From Alnus glutinosa (Eukaryota > Streptophyta > Magnoliopsida > Fagales > Betulaceae): a stretch of 64,000 nt of DNA. Numbering within the stretch: the first letter of the stretch is position 1; the number at the start of each line of letters is the position of its first letter. A program made the position numbers and the translations under genes. Where the stretch lies: the NCBI RefSeq assembly GCF_958979055.1, contig NC_084897.1, forward strand, positions 26,395,628 to 26,459,627, given 5' to 3'. This document shows positions 11,016-25,000 of the stretch, in pieces. A model generated the notes under the pieces. That model ran no database searches and was not told where the DNA came from. It saw nothing but the letters and a program-made list of their open reading frames with translations.

Positions 11016-13747
11016 TCACATTTGTGTTGGAAGTCCATTCTGTGTCCATGCAGCATACCCACCAGCTATGTCTGTAATTCCACTAAAACCCTGCGGAATA
11101 GAGTGAAATTCTTTATCAGCTTTATTCAATTCTTTGAGCAAAGATTATTTGCAGAACAAAAGAGATTCAGATGGGTGGATTATAAAAGACAGAATAATGC
11201 ATCATTCTTTTGACAGGAAACTTAAAATGGTTTCTTGTCAAAAAGCATTCAGATGTATGTAACGAAGACAAAGTATCTCATCATTTCTTCACTATTAATA
11301 CAGTTAAACCCACCTATTAATTCTAAGAGTGTTTCATGTGAGAGCTTGGTAGGACAAGTCAAAAGGAAGAAACGGAAAGATGCGCTATTAGTCTAAAAGG
11401 ACTTGTCAAGTTACAATTGGAGAGATCCCTATAATCACTTACAAATCTCAGTCTTACATAGTAATGAGTCAATGTGGGACTCAACACTCATAAAACTCAA
11501 ACACTTTTATGATCTACCAATTCAATGTGAGTAATTCCTTTTTGGGGGTATAACAATAATATTGATGCAATAGAACTTTATAACAGACAATGAAACTTAA
11601 AATGGCTCCACATTCATGACAACCAATTCAGTACAGGGTCTAAGACACTATCCAGCTTTCAATACAATGAACTTAAAATGGTTTCCTGTCAAACTTCCTT
11701 TACCCCTTCAGAGTTGTGCAGGACAAACTATGCCCAACAAGTCTCAAGTTTTCATTTCCTCACAGGGTGATCTATATAGAATACTACAGTGCCCAAGTGG
11801 GATATCTACACAATAAAAACGCGAAAGCACCCTATGTTTTAGGTGGAAATTAATGTCATAGTTTTTTTTTTTCCCCAAATTTTACTAAAAATGCATGTGA
11901 GAAGATGACAGTTTAATAGACTAGATTTGAGGAATTCCCTCCAACCCAGGTTGGAGGACAGCTTTGTCCATTTGGATATCACTCTGGAAAATTTCAAAAT
12001 AATCCACAAATGGTCAGCAAACCCAAACGAACAACCGCTTCTAGTAAACTTTTGAAAATATATTAATTTTGCATGAAGGTAATAGCTAGAAATAACTTCA
12101 AAATGCAAGACTGTTTTCCTTGCTCTGTTCACTCAATTAATTGGTAGAGTTAACTGACTCTTCAAGCAATAAGAAAATTAATTGTGACTTTTATGTTAAA
12201 AGGGAAAGGAGCAGTCAATTTGTGCATCAGAATTGAGGAACTTCTATAGCACCATTACTCTTCTCCCTTTTTGTTCAATAGTGCATTCTTTGGGATTCAA
12301 ACTTGATCCATAACTTACTTATAAACAGCAACTACATTATTTTTGACCTACAAGAGTTGCCTTTTGCCGAAAGCTTTCTAAAATAATTAGTTAGAAATGT
12401 GTTTAGTATCATTTTCTTGTCCATCTTTTGCACATCTCTTTCACAAATCCACCATACTCAAACAGATTCAATGGTAGATTTGCACATCTCTAATATAGAC
12501 ATGTGCAAGAGAATGAACCAGACATTTCTCAATTAGGTAAGACATAACCTACTTGATATATAGCTGACACTGATATTCAACCATTATTATTTTTGTTTTC
12601 CAAACTCCCACAACCAGAAATAATCGCTTAAGAACCAAGTTAAAGCTTGATGTGCTTACAGCAGCTAATAGATCAGTGGCAGCCATGAACGACCTTTTCC
12701 CAATCTGGCAACCCTGAAAAGCCAGGACATTCAGTAAAACAAGAGGCAATTTTAACTTTCCGACCAGCAAGGGATGAAAAAAATAAAATTAGGAACAGAA
12801 ACTTACAACAATAATTTCATCGTATTTTCCAAAATGGGATGATACTTCTGCCAGAAAGTTGGGGTTCTTTACCATCCCTATATATAGATGTTGACAAACA
12901 AAATTACAGAAGAAGAATTACTCTTCAGCAGAAAGAAAATACAAAATAGGTACCATAATACTGCAAACTTAATCCATTCCTTAGCAGGACATGAAATTTT
13001 AACCATAAATAAATTAGCTGCCAAAGTCAATGAAGGATGAAAAGAACCTGATCCAACTCTGTACATGTAAGGGATGTTAATAGCCCCAGAGGCATGTCCT
13101 GCACTGAACTCCTCTGGAGTCCTACATACACCATAGATCACTGTTAAAATATTAATTAAATCCTTAAATTTAATTATTTAACGTGTCGTAAGCATATATG
13201 AGCCGCTCAAAGAATTGAACAGAAATGTTACAAGAGTACAGTACCTGACGTCCAAATATCGGTGTCCAGCTTGAAATAACTCGTGCGCAACACGGACTGG
13301 AACCGACGTCGGAACTCCGGTGGACGCCAAGTTCCCTCTCAGGCCAGACTTCGGAATTCTTGAGTCGTCCCATAAAGAGTTCCATATTACCAACAGAGAA
13401 AAATGAATTGAACGCTCTAAAATATAATGGTCTGTTTGTTTGCCAAAGAAAAGAAAACAAGGGACTCGTGCAACTGACCCATCACACTCATATATATATT
13501 CATACGAACCTGAAGTTGGAAACTTTTCGGTTACTCCCAATGCTACATCGCTGCGGATTCGCCGATGATGAAAGTAAACACCTACAAGCAATCGTATCAG
13601 TAGAGAAAACAGAGAGAGGGAATAAAGGCACAGTAATTGAATTGATAAATAAAGGACACACCTTTGATTGAGATGAGGAGGGCAAAGAACTGGTGGAAGT
13701 GAAAACCCAGTGAAGCAAGCAGAGGAAACAAACGGCTTTACCACCAT
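11016..13747 (-). CDS. Plastid rhodanese / thiosulfate sulfurtransferase, SEN1 (STR15/16) type
   Basis: Exons (minus strand): 13747-13662, 13581-13510, 13358-13245, 13121-13048, 12877-12807, 12713-12660, 11090-11016; phases close to 181 residues, close to the size I recall for SEN1. Exons 1-2 give a Ser/Arg-rich N-terminus without acidic residues, a probable chloroplast transit peptide. The single rhodanese domain runs from VPVRVAHELFQAGHRYLDVR through EEFSAGHASGAINIPYMYRV to GGYAAWTQNGLPTQM. The active-site loop is GCQIGKRS, keeping the catalytic cysteine and the arginine. The small last exon is 1.6 kb from its neighbour and was found by the conserved GF-GITDIAGGYAAW motif. Family role: sulfane-sulfur transfer; SEN1 in Arabidopsis is dark- and senescence-induced. 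The exact exon 3 acceptor is uncertain. It is divergent from the LTO1-type gene. Confidence 0.9.
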
Positions 13748-15591
13748 TTCTTCTTTATCTTTTGCTGTACGCGTCTCAGTCTCTCAGAGATTGGCGTGTG
13801 GGTGTGTATGTCAGAAGGATGATTGTGGTAGTTAAAGGTGATTATTTAATGGGATGGGTGCATCAGGGAAGGGCGTCACTGCCACGCCAGCTCTCTGCTT
13901 TCTGATAAAATTCCGATGGAAGCAAGATGTTGTTGACTGGGTCGTCACGTTGGCACACAAACAAATGTTTGCATGGATAAGTTTTGAACCGCCAAAACGG
14001 GCAGGACCCATTGTTGTTTATCGCATCTTTTTTTTCTTTTTCTTTTTCTTTTTCTTTGAAAAGTGTGCGTTTAAATATCATGTTTGGATAAAGGATCATG
14101 GCAGTGCTTGGGAAGTGACTTGTCAAGGAAGAATAGTGGATTTTTTATTTTTTATTTTTTTTTTTATTTTTGGTAGAGTTAGTAAAAAATAGTAAATGTA
14201 AAAAATTTTGTACAGAAAAATGAAAAAATTTTATATTTTAGTGAATTTTTTTTATTGAATAATAATAAAAAATTTATTAATGTAATATAAAAAGTGAAAA
14301 AAAAAATGAGAATATTTGGAAGTTGATTGTTATTAAAAAAGTGAAAAAAAAAAAATATAAACAGTAAAAATTCACTATTTTGGCATGGCGAGCCACTTGC
14401 CAAACACTGCCATAATCTTTTTCTCATTTCTATGCCATTAAATTTCAAATTTATTGATTCACTGTTAAATTTGTAGAGTCCTACAAATAATAAATTAAAA
14501 AAAAAAAAGATAAATAAATAATAAATTTATCATTTTCCTTGAATAAAACGTGGTGGAAATATGTTAGGTGGATTGAGATCCATGACCATTGCTAGGCAGC
14601 ACGGGTACAATAAAGTTGAAAAAAAAAATTAAAAAAATGATGGGGTGGTTTTGGAAGTAGATGAACCACCCTAAGTGTCCGATTGGGGTGATTCAACCCC
14701 TCTTTTTGACCAACTTAAGAATTGTTCAGTCGACAGTCATCTCATTTGATCGAATTTGGTGTTGCCAATTGCCAAACCACTCTCAATGTTATAGAAGGAG
14801 TTTAGCCAACCTCGATCACCTTTTTTTCATTTATTTATTTTTTTTAATGATGAGAGGGTGTGCATTATTTTAATTTTTTAAAATACGTGTTAATATGAAT
14901 TTCATATCTACCGTTTAATGAACTAACTTTAAATTATGACTATGAAATTGATATTATTAATTTCTCACACGAGTGGGTGCCCAACCCTACTTGTAATTCT
15001 GTAAATTTTTTAAATGATAAGAAGCTTCACATATATTATTATTTTAATTAAGTAATTTAAATTTTATCATCTTAATATATAATTCAAGAGTAATGCTAAC
15101 ATATCACACAAATATCTCATAAAGTATTCTACAAAGTTAATGTTACAATATCTTATAGCCTTTGAATATATATATATTTTAACAATATTTGATCCAAAGG
15201 CTATTAAACTTTGTCACATCAACTTTACAAAATATTTGTAAGTTGTTTGTATAGTATATAAAATACTCATAATAAATGATTACTTGTAATTAAATGTTAG
15301 ATTCTATTATCTCATAATGAGATACGACTAATTAATGATTTTTTAGGATAATAAATTCTAAAATACTGAAACAATAAAATCTGAATCATTTAATTAAAAT
15401 AATTATTTCCTAATATTTTCAAAAAAATAATAAAAAAAATGGATAATATCTTCAACTAGCTGCCTCCAGATGCAGAAGAATGTTTAATTTTTCTATCAAA
15501 ATCTCAACAATATTATTCATGTCATGATGTCACCATCTCATATGGGGTTTCGAAAAAGGGCAATTATTGTCTGAGCAACTAGTTGAGATAA

Positions 15592-15729
15592 GAGTAATTT
15601 TACATATATATTAAGTGTCCATTAAAAAATAATGTAATTTTTAAAATTATTATTTGATCAATCATACGTCCAATAATAATTTTAAAAGCTATTTTTTTTT
15701 TAACACTTAATATACATATAAAATTACTC
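15592..15729. mobile_element. Hairpin MITE in the SEN1-LTO1 intergenic region
   Basis: The left arm begins GAGTAATTTTACATATATAT and the reverse complement of the right arm begins GAGTAATTTTATATGTATAT. The arms match for about 65 bp with a short centre, so the element is essentially one imperfect palindrome. Confidence 0.75.
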
Positions 15730-15850
15730 CTTAAAGAACGTCCTCTGCTCGGGCAAACAGGCCCTCTCTTGACAAAGAGTGCTCCCAATTGCGGGAGATC
15801 TAGGTCCCTAAAATTTTGTGATTTTATCCATAGATGGTGAACTTCATAAA

Positions 15851-15856
15851 CACGTG
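15851..15856. promoter_or_regulatory. G-box / ABRE core CACGTG(GC)
   Basis: CACGTGGC occurs 189 bp upstream of the LTO1-type ATG and 2.1 kb upstream of the SEN1-like ATG. G-boxes bind bZIP and bHLH (PIF) factors. Function is inferred from motif and position only. Confidence 0.4.
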
Positions 15857-16044
15857 GCAAAACGCTAGTTGTTTGGGCCAGGAAAGGGCTTATAATTGGG
15901 CCTACAGCTTCCCATCAAGACATGGGCTCACTTGACCTTGGGCTTGCAGTCAACCCGATCCGATCCACCCAAGTTGTCACCCGCCCTCAATCAAATCTGT
16001 GCAATTTATTCTGCTCCAGAGTAAACTGAGCTCCAATTTCAGCA

Positions 16045-19000
16045 ATGGCCAGCTTGGTGAGCCTATCATCTCCTCCATTCTTGTCTCTGAAATGTCCACC
16101 TCGTTCCATTTCATGTTACTCCCAAGGCAGAATTGATTTCGCCAAGAACGGTTGGGGTTGCAGGAGACTTCTGGTGCTTCCGGCGAAGTGCTCGAGTCCG
16201 GGGCCGAGTGGTCAAGATGCCGATTCGGAAGCTGAAACGTCGACGTCCGTGTCTTCTTTTTCTTCTTTGTCTGCGAGCAATTTGACATACAAATGGTGTG
16301 CGGGGCTTGGAGGCATAGGCTTTGTTGAGACGACGTACTTGACGTACCTCAAGATCACGAATTCCGATGCCTTTTGCCCGACCGGAGGAGGCAGTTGCGG
16401 CGACATCCTCAAAAGCGATTACGCCGTCGTTTTTGGTATCTTCTCTTGGACTGAATTGTTCGATTTGTCGTAGTGTTCGATTTGGTATGACATAATTGGG
16501 TATGCCCAATATGTTGTTTCAAGGCATAACAAGGATTGATTGTTTTCAACTAGTGTGACTATCGAAGCGATTTCATTTTTTTATATTGAGGAACTGTTTA
16601 GTTTGGCTGGAAAATTGCATATGAATTACATTGCAGGTTTTGTGTTTGACAGAGGGTTTCAATCCTTTTGCATTTGCCAGGTATTCCTCTTCCATTGATA
16701 GGAATGGTTGCATATGGGTTAGTTGCGGCACTTGGTCTACAGTTGACAAGAAAGAATCTTCCCTTTGGAATGAGTGAATCCAATGGTCGTTTAATTCTAC
16801 TTGGAAGCACTACCTCCATGGCAGCTGCCAGTTCGTATTTTTTGTATATTCTAGTAACAAAATTTTCAGGAGCGTCATGCTCATACTGTCTAATGTCAGC
16901 TTTGTTGTCGTTCAGCTTATTTTTCATCACTCTAAAGGTGTGTCTTTCTTTATTTTTTTTCTTTTTCTTTTTTTGGTTAATTAGTTGCCGAAATTTCTGT
17001 AGTTGGTTCAAAACAATAAGATGTTTCTGGGGGTTATTTTGTAGGAATATCAATTGCAAGAGATACAAAAAGTGGTGGGTTTACAGCTATGTATAGCTAG
17101 CTTGGTATTCGTGACCCTAAACAACTCATACAGTACTTCTCAACCTGTCTCCACAAGGTGGTGATTTTAGTTTACTAAGGGCATCTTGTTTGTTACATGA
17201 ACATGTTTTGTTTTTTTTCCCCCCCTTCTTTTATGAAACACAAGTAGAAAATATCATTATCGGAGCTGCATTGGATTCATATTGTACTCATTTCGAAATG
17301 TCTTTGGAAGAGTTAGCAAAATGGCAGCCTCTATTTGTGTATTTCCTCTTCAGTGCTATCTGCCCATCTTTTATTCCTGTTTTTTTTTTTTTTTTCCCTG
17401 TAACAGCATGAGATGTCAAAGAAGCCTATTTTTTTTAGACAAGGGGAAAATCTGTCATTCCAAGTAGCAGTTTTAGATAGACTTCAATTTCCAATATGGC
17501 CGGTTTTTTTGGTCCCCTTAATCCCAATGGAACGTGCATCATCTAGATTGTGCTATGTTACTATGTTAATTATATGTGGTCTTATCTTTGGTACAGATGT
17601 AGAATCCTGTTGTGGCAACCATGCTATATCCAATGCTTAATCAAGTTATTGAATTGGACCTCTAGGTCTTATATGTGACCCTTGTATGGGTAACTTATAC
17701 TTGCTAGGTACTGTAAAAGAAAAATGACGGAAAAGGATCCATAGAGCCGGGCCCTATTAGTTGGGATTAGCTTAGTTGAATTGTGGAACACGAGTGACGC
17801 ATTGACTCGATAGTTCAACATTTAATTATTGATGTAAATTCTGGTTTGGTATTTCTCTTGTATATGTCTTGTGCATTTGGGTGCGTCCTTTGGTTTTTAA
17901 TGAAATTCAATTACTTGTCAAAAAAATTATTTATGTAAAGGAAAGAGATGTTTTGAGACAAAAGTAAATAATAATAACGGTAATGATTTATGAATAGGCT
18001 TCTTGCTCATAATTTTATTGTTATTTTATGTACGTTACTGCTGTCCACCCTACACCCTACTTTTGTTATCTAGCCTATTGTATCAGAATTACTTAATTTT
18101 TGTAGTAAAAATACACCAGCCCTTAATTGTAAATGAAATCTTTTATATATATATATGAGATCTAGGAACTGTTTTGCCTGATTTGAATGCCTTTACTTGC
18201 ATAGCAAGTTGCCTATGGACTGTTTGTCACTTATTTGTTTGCTTGGATTTTTTACTATTATTAAGTTTTGTGGAATGAAATGCATGCTCGCATTTTATTT
18301 ATTTTTGGGTAAGGAATCACCTGCCCTAACCTTTTTTTCTCTTTTCCTATTTCTGTCTACATTAACAGCCTGGCCGAACTTAACCTGCCATACTTTACAA
18401 CTGAGATCACAACAACTTCAAGTTCTTTTGCTCTTTCTCTTGCAAAGCATATGCGCTCTGTGGGAGCTAAAATGTATGGGGCTTTCTGGTGTTCACATTG
18501 TGTAGAACAAAAACAGGTACATTTAGTTTTATAGCTCTACATAGGATGTTCGTGTGAAATGATGTTAACAAATAAGGTATTGAAAGTCCAAAAAAGATTC
18601 CTAGTAGTCTCTACAAGTTCTGGTAGAGGCTACATGAAGCTATGCAAGTCTGCATATGCCACATTGACTGCTGTTAAGAAAAATAAAACAAATTAAAAAA
18701 AGGATCGAATATTCCTTATAGATGGATCAGATTTAATTCATTGGGTGTCTTTGAAATCCTTGCTTGATTCTGATCTTCAAAATTCATGTTGTAACAATGT
18801 AAAATTTAGAACAGTTACTTTTTTGGAGACCGTAAATTCACATTGGGTGAGAACCTAGATCTGCACAACTTGACCAATGTGTGTTTCAGTCCTTCGTGAA
18901 ATTCATTTTCCCTCTCCTACCTACTGCCATCAGTATCCTCAATTGGTGCTGGGTGCTTGTCCATCAACCTTGCTTTCTATGCTTGAGTATTCTACATTGA

Positions 19001-22000
19001 GCTTAAATACCATTGTTGGGTAAAGGTATCTGAATTAATGGAGCTTATTTTTAATGAGATAAATAGATTAGTATTTTGTGCCTATTTTAAGGAAGAATTA
19101 GGAATTAATAATGTTTGCTGAAACAGTATCAATTTATGTTCTGCCCCAAATCAGTTTAGTGTGCCTTGCATTTCATAGAATAATTTTATCAACATGCCTC
19201 TTTATTCTAATTATTTTTTTTGATAAGTAATTGCAATAATATAAAAAAGCGCAAAGGGGCGCAACCCTTATACACGGGAAGTATACAAGAGAACCCCTAA
19301 CAAGGACGAACAGAGAATAAATTTAAAAATTCAACATAAGTAAAAGAGCTCAAACAATGATGGGGCGCTATCCAAAAATATAAAGTATTGAGCAACCGCT
19401 TCCGTAGCTCCACCATGGATGTCTCTACATCTTCAAACAGCCTAGCATTCCGCTCTCTCCAAATACACCACAGCAAGCATAAAGGAGCTAACCGCCAAGC
19501 CTCTATAGCATGACCACCCCCAAGCGCCGCTCCCCAACTATTCAGCAACTCCAACACCGTACGTGGCATAACCCACTCAACCCCAAATAAAGTAAGGACA
19601 TAGCTCCAAAGAGCCTGAGCGACCTCGCAGTGAAGCAACAAGTGATCAAGAGATTCCCCACTCTTTTTACATAAACAACACCACTCAATTACTATCACTT
19701 TCCTCTTATGTAAGTTATCATGCGTCAATATTTTGCCCAAAGCAGCTGACCAAACGAAGAAGGCCACCGTAGTTGGAGCCTTAACACGCCAAATATTCTT
19801 CCAAGGGAAACACAGGACAAAAGGGTCATCTTTCCTAATAAGCTCTTTATAGAAGGATCTCACCTCAAATAAACCTTTTTTAGAGGGATTCCACACTAAC
19901 CTGTCACCCTCCCCATGTCGAGCCGAACTGGAGTATATACGATCGAAGAAAGAAAGGACCATATCCAACTCCCAATCCTGGATTTGTCGCGTGAATAGAA
20001 CATTCCATTGAATAGCACCATTATGAACCACCAAATTATCTTCTACCGTCGCGTCTTTATACCTTGCTATACTAAAAAGAGCTGGAAAGCATTGCTTCAA
20101 GGATCTATCCCCACACCACCAATCTTGCCAAAAACTAATATTTGATCCATTCCCCAGTTCAAACCGAACAAAATTATGAAATTCCTCCCACCCCCTCCTA
20201 ATATGCTTCCATACACCTACTCCAAATGAACCTGAAGCCTCTTTCGAACACCACCCCCCTTTAAACTCTCAAACTTGGCATCAATCACCAAACGCCATAA
20301 AGCCTCTCTCTTCCTACCATATCTCCACAACCACTTACCCAAGAGAGCTCGATTGAACTGGATAAAATTGTGAACTCCCAACCCACCTGTATGCAAAGGT
20401 GTGCAAATCTTGTTCCAATTAACTAGATGAAATTTGGTTTCGTCACCAATGCCACCCCAAAGAAAAACCTTTCGAATTTTATCAAGACGATTAGCCACCC
20501 TCACAGGAATAGGAAACAATGATAGATAATATATGGGGATGTTGGAGAGCGTACTATTAATAAGAGTTAACCGAGCACCCTTCGACAAGTACATCCGCTT
20601 CCAACCCGCCAACCTCCTTTCCATTTTTTCAATAACACCATTCCAAATAGAGGTGGACTTGTAAGAAGCACCCAACGGCAAACCCAAATAAGTCATAGGC
20701 AGAGAAGCAACCCGACATCCAAGAAGATTAGCCATCCTTTCGACATCCTCTACTCCACCAATAGGAACAATTTATGATTTTTCTAAATTAATTCTCAAGC
20801 CAGAAACTGCCTCAAAGCATAAGAAAATACATCTCAGATGTCGAATATGTTCTTCTTGAGCGCCACAAAAGATCAAAGTGTCATCCGCAAACAACAGGTG
20901 ATTCACAACTACGGCCTCGGAGTCCCTGGAGCCCACTGAGAACCCAGTCAAATTACCCTGATCCAAAGCGGCAGTCAACATCCGACTCAAAGCCTCCATA
21001 ACCACCACAAACAACAAAGGAGAAAGAGGATCTCCTTGTCGCAACCCACGAGAGCTACTAAAAAAACCGGCTGGGGTTCCATTTACAAGAATAGAAAATC
21101 TCACCGTAGAAATACAAAAACGCATCCACTTCCTCCATTTTTCCCCCAAACCACATCTCTGCAACAAATAAAGCAAGAAGTCCCAGTTCACATGATCATA
21201 AGCCTTCTCCAAATCCAGCTTACACAGAAGTCCAGGTTCCCCTGATCGAATATGACTATCAACACATTCATTTGCAATAAGCACAGAGTCTAATATTTGT
21301 CGACCACCAATAAACGCATTCTGAGTGTTGGAGATAATCTTGCCCACAACGGACTTAAATCTGTTTGCAAGAACCTTTGAAACAATCTTGTAAATCCCCC
21401 CAACCAAGCTAATAGGGCGAAAATCTCTCACATCCATGGCACCAGTCTTCTTGGGAATCAAAGTGACAAAAGTAGCATTCAGACTCTTTTCAAGCTTGCC
21501 TCGATCATGAAATTCTGCAAAAACATCCGTAATGTCAGTTTTTAAAAAACCCCAACACTTTTGGAAGAAAGCCGCAGTGAATCCGTCAGGGCCCGGCACC
21601 TTATCTCCATTCAATTCCTTGATAACATCCCACGCCTCCTCCTCAAAAGCTCTTTCTAGCCAGGTGCTCTCCTCCTCATCAATGGATAAAAAAGATAGGC
21701 CCTCCACCCTAGGCCGCCAGGAACAGTTCTCTGAATACAGCTTGTTGTAAAAGTTAACTAAATGCTCCTTAATCTCCGCAGGATTTCTTGAAATTATACC
21801 GTTAATATTCAAAGAATCCACTTGATTGAATTTGCGATGTGAGTTGGCCACCCTGTGAAAAAATTTTGTATTCTTATCCCCCTCCTTTAACCACAAAGCT
21901 CTAGACTTTTGCCTCCAGCTTATTTCCTCAAAAAGAAGGGTCTTCTCCATCTCTCTCGCCATATCCACCCTACGAATTTTTTCATCCTCCTCAAGACATC

Positions 22001-25000
22001 GGCATTCTTCGATTAAATCCAGCTCTCGAATATTCTCCAATAATTCTTTCTTCTTCTTCCCTAAATCACCAAACACTTCTTCATTCCATTTCCTCAAATC
22101 AGCTTTCAAAGCCTTCAATTTATTGGCCAAAACGAAGCTTGGCAAACCAGAAAAATCATAAGACATCCACCACTTTTGAACCTGCTCAACAAAACCCTCG
22201 TATTTCAGCCACATGTTTTCAAACTTAAAATACATGTTTCCTCCTCTATTAGTCCCACAATCCAATAACAAGGGAAAATGATCGGAGAAAAGCCTTGTCA
22301 ATCTCCTCTGAGACACATCAGGAAAGCGTTCCTCCCACTCCGAAGAAATTAAGAATCTATCTATTCGAGACCAAATAAGATCTTCCTGACCATTAGACCA
22401 AGTAAACTGGCCATCATCAAGGGGTAAGTCCACCAGATTATGCAAGAAAATGAAGTCTGAGAACTCTTCCATAGCTGCAGAGAAGCCAGCACCACTAGAT
22501 CTCTCACTAGGAAAGCGAACCACATTAAAATCCCCCCCAATACACCAAGGCATCTCCCACCAACTCATCAATCCAGGTAACTCATCCCACAACACCCTCC
22601 TCTCCCTGTCATCATTCGGACCATAAACACCCCCAAACGCCCAAATAACGTTATCACCAGTGTTGCGCAAAGAACAAGCAACAGAGTATCTACCTATACA
22701 CTCCTCCACTTTCTCCACCACCCTTCTATCCCACATTAGCAAAATCCCACCCGACGCTCCGTTGGCACCCAAAAAACACCAATCAACGTGAATGCAGCCC
22801 CATAGACTTTGCACCACCTCTCTAGAAATGACTCCCATCTTCGTCTCCACCAAGCATACAATATCCGCCTTCCAAACTTTTAGAAGCCCTCTAATCTCCA
22901 ATCTTTTCTCGATCGCATTAAGCCCTCTAACATTCCACGACAAAATTTTAGGCGTCATAATATCGAGATGTGCCCCTACCCTTATGCCTACCTCTATCAG
23001 ATTGAACCCCTTTCTTCTCATAATTAACAGACCAAGTCAGCCTATTTAATTCCCTCTTCCCTTTCACCCCTGGAGCAGGCGTAATCTTAGTCTTGGAATC
23101 TGCCAAAGAGAGGTCTCTAGCCACTTCAATTTCCTCAAACAAAGCCAACAATCTGTCCTCAAAGTGACCACAAGAAAGCCCAATGATTGGATAAAACCTC
23201 TTAATTCTTTCCACCACCCATCTAGGTGATACTCTCTGTCTGTCTGCATCTTCCACTGCCAGTGGAGCAATAACTAACGGCTCATAGCTCTCTAATTCCC
23301 CCTCACCGTCTCTGGTCTTATCTTGCAGCAGGAGTCCTTCATGAAAATGCTCAAGCAGCTTCGAAGAACAATCAAAGTGAGCACACTTCTCAGCCACCAC
23401 ACATTCCACAGAAGCCCCACTCTCCATTTTGTCTCCTAATCCTTTCCAGAGGCAATTTTCCATCGGAGGACCCCCTAAAATAGCTTCTGAAACGATACCC
23501 ACTTCTCCTTCTATTGCGGAAAACATCACCAGCTCAAGACTACCTACTCCCTACCTCTGAGACACTGGGTCCACGCCAAACCCAGAGCTACCCATTCCAA
23601 CACACAGCTGTGAAGTTCTTACCTGAGGAGTCACCAGAAGACCTCCACCCTCTGCCGACAAAGCCAAGCTGAGTTCATTGCCAACGACAGTACCCCTCTC
23701 TCCTGGATCGGAGGTCTCTGAAACTGCCGTTGAGTCGAATCCAGACTGACGAGAGCCGTCTGAATCCAGCCCAGGTAAAGAAGCAATTGACTCCTCCGAC
23801 TGTCTATCTGCTAGCTGCAAGACTTTCGACACTCCAGCCCCACCACCCAGCACCACCTCGGACGCCGGAGATGCGTTCTGATCCCCCATCTTCGAAGAAA
23901 ACGCCTCCTTCTCCCTGACCTGGCTAGTTTTTGCATCCAGAATGGGCTGCCCTGCCTTAACTCTCCAAACAGCCGAAGAACGCTGGTTCTGTCTCTTCCG
24001 ACTCTTATAGACCCGGCTAGTGAAACCTGGTCTACACGCAGACCGCGAGACGGCCGACCCCAAACCCAACGACTCCGACTGCACCGCAGAAGTGGAAGCA
24101 TCGGCGTCCAACGAGAACTAGCGAGCTGGAATGGGGCGCAGAACCGACCCAGCCTTGGGCTTAAACAAAAACTTGGGCCTTTTGATTGGAAACTGCAAAG
24201 GTGCTATACCTTTAGAAGGTTTAGCAAGCTTTGAAGGACCATGGGTCGAAGAGGGTCTATCGGGTATCAAGAAATTGGGCCGAGAGAAGCTGGAGCCCAA
24301 AGAATTGGGCCTTCCCATCAACTCATCTTCCCACAGATGCATACGTTCCAGGCAATGCCCGACTTCCACGTACAACGTCTCTAACGTCTTCCTGATACTG
24401 CGCAGCTCGAGGCAATCATCGACGTGAGACTTGCGTGGTGCAGTGGCCAACATAGAGGGACTAGAGCCTGCCCCCCTACCCTTTAGGTCTGACGCAATCT
24501 CACTGCTCGACGTAGCAGAGAGTGAATTTTGAAACTTCATCCCGGCAGGAAACGCCGGAAAAACCTTCTTCATCTCGACAATCTTCAGCCCAGCAGGTTC
24601 CGCCGGAAAATCCTTCTCCAACATATCTAACTTCAGCCCAGCATGATTCGCCGTATCCAAATTTGCCGTTAGGACCGCCTGATCACGACAACCCTTCGCC
24701 AGAGACGTCGCCCGAATCCGGGAATCCTCCTCCGTAAAATAAAAAGAAGCCGTATCATTCGGCATGGAAGCTCTCAGCACTTCAGCGTAACTCCTCCTCC
24801 TCTCAGAATGATACTTGGACTGTGACACTTCCTTACCTTTGGCATGCTTCGGGAAACTGCCAGCAAGCAGACTATTGAGAGCTAACCGAAGCTCCTCCCC
24901 AAAACGCTTCCACCCTTCACCAAACATTCCTTTTGGCACCAAGACAGATCATTTCCTTCTTCTTCCCTCATATTCTTCTAAGGTGAGGAAGTAACCATGC

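Larger units (their letters stand above)
13748..16044. promoter_or_regulatory. 2.3-kb divergent intergenic region shared by the SEN1-like and LTO1-type genes
   Basis: Both flanking starts point away from this interval, so it must contain both promoters. The middle is very AT-rich (14150-15700) with T and A tracts and one MITE. A G-box lies 189 bp before the LTO1-type start. No additional gene was found. Confidence 0.6.

Noticed and set aside
11337-11570. Fragment of an LTR-type element suggested by a GTGGGACTC motif
   Set aside because: Only a short common motif was seen; no terminal repeats, primer site or coding remains support it. It lies in the last intron of the rhodanese gene.
16598-17068. 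156-codon minus-strand frame
   Set aside because: It is antisense to LTO1 exon 2 and an intron and depends on homopolymer sequence.
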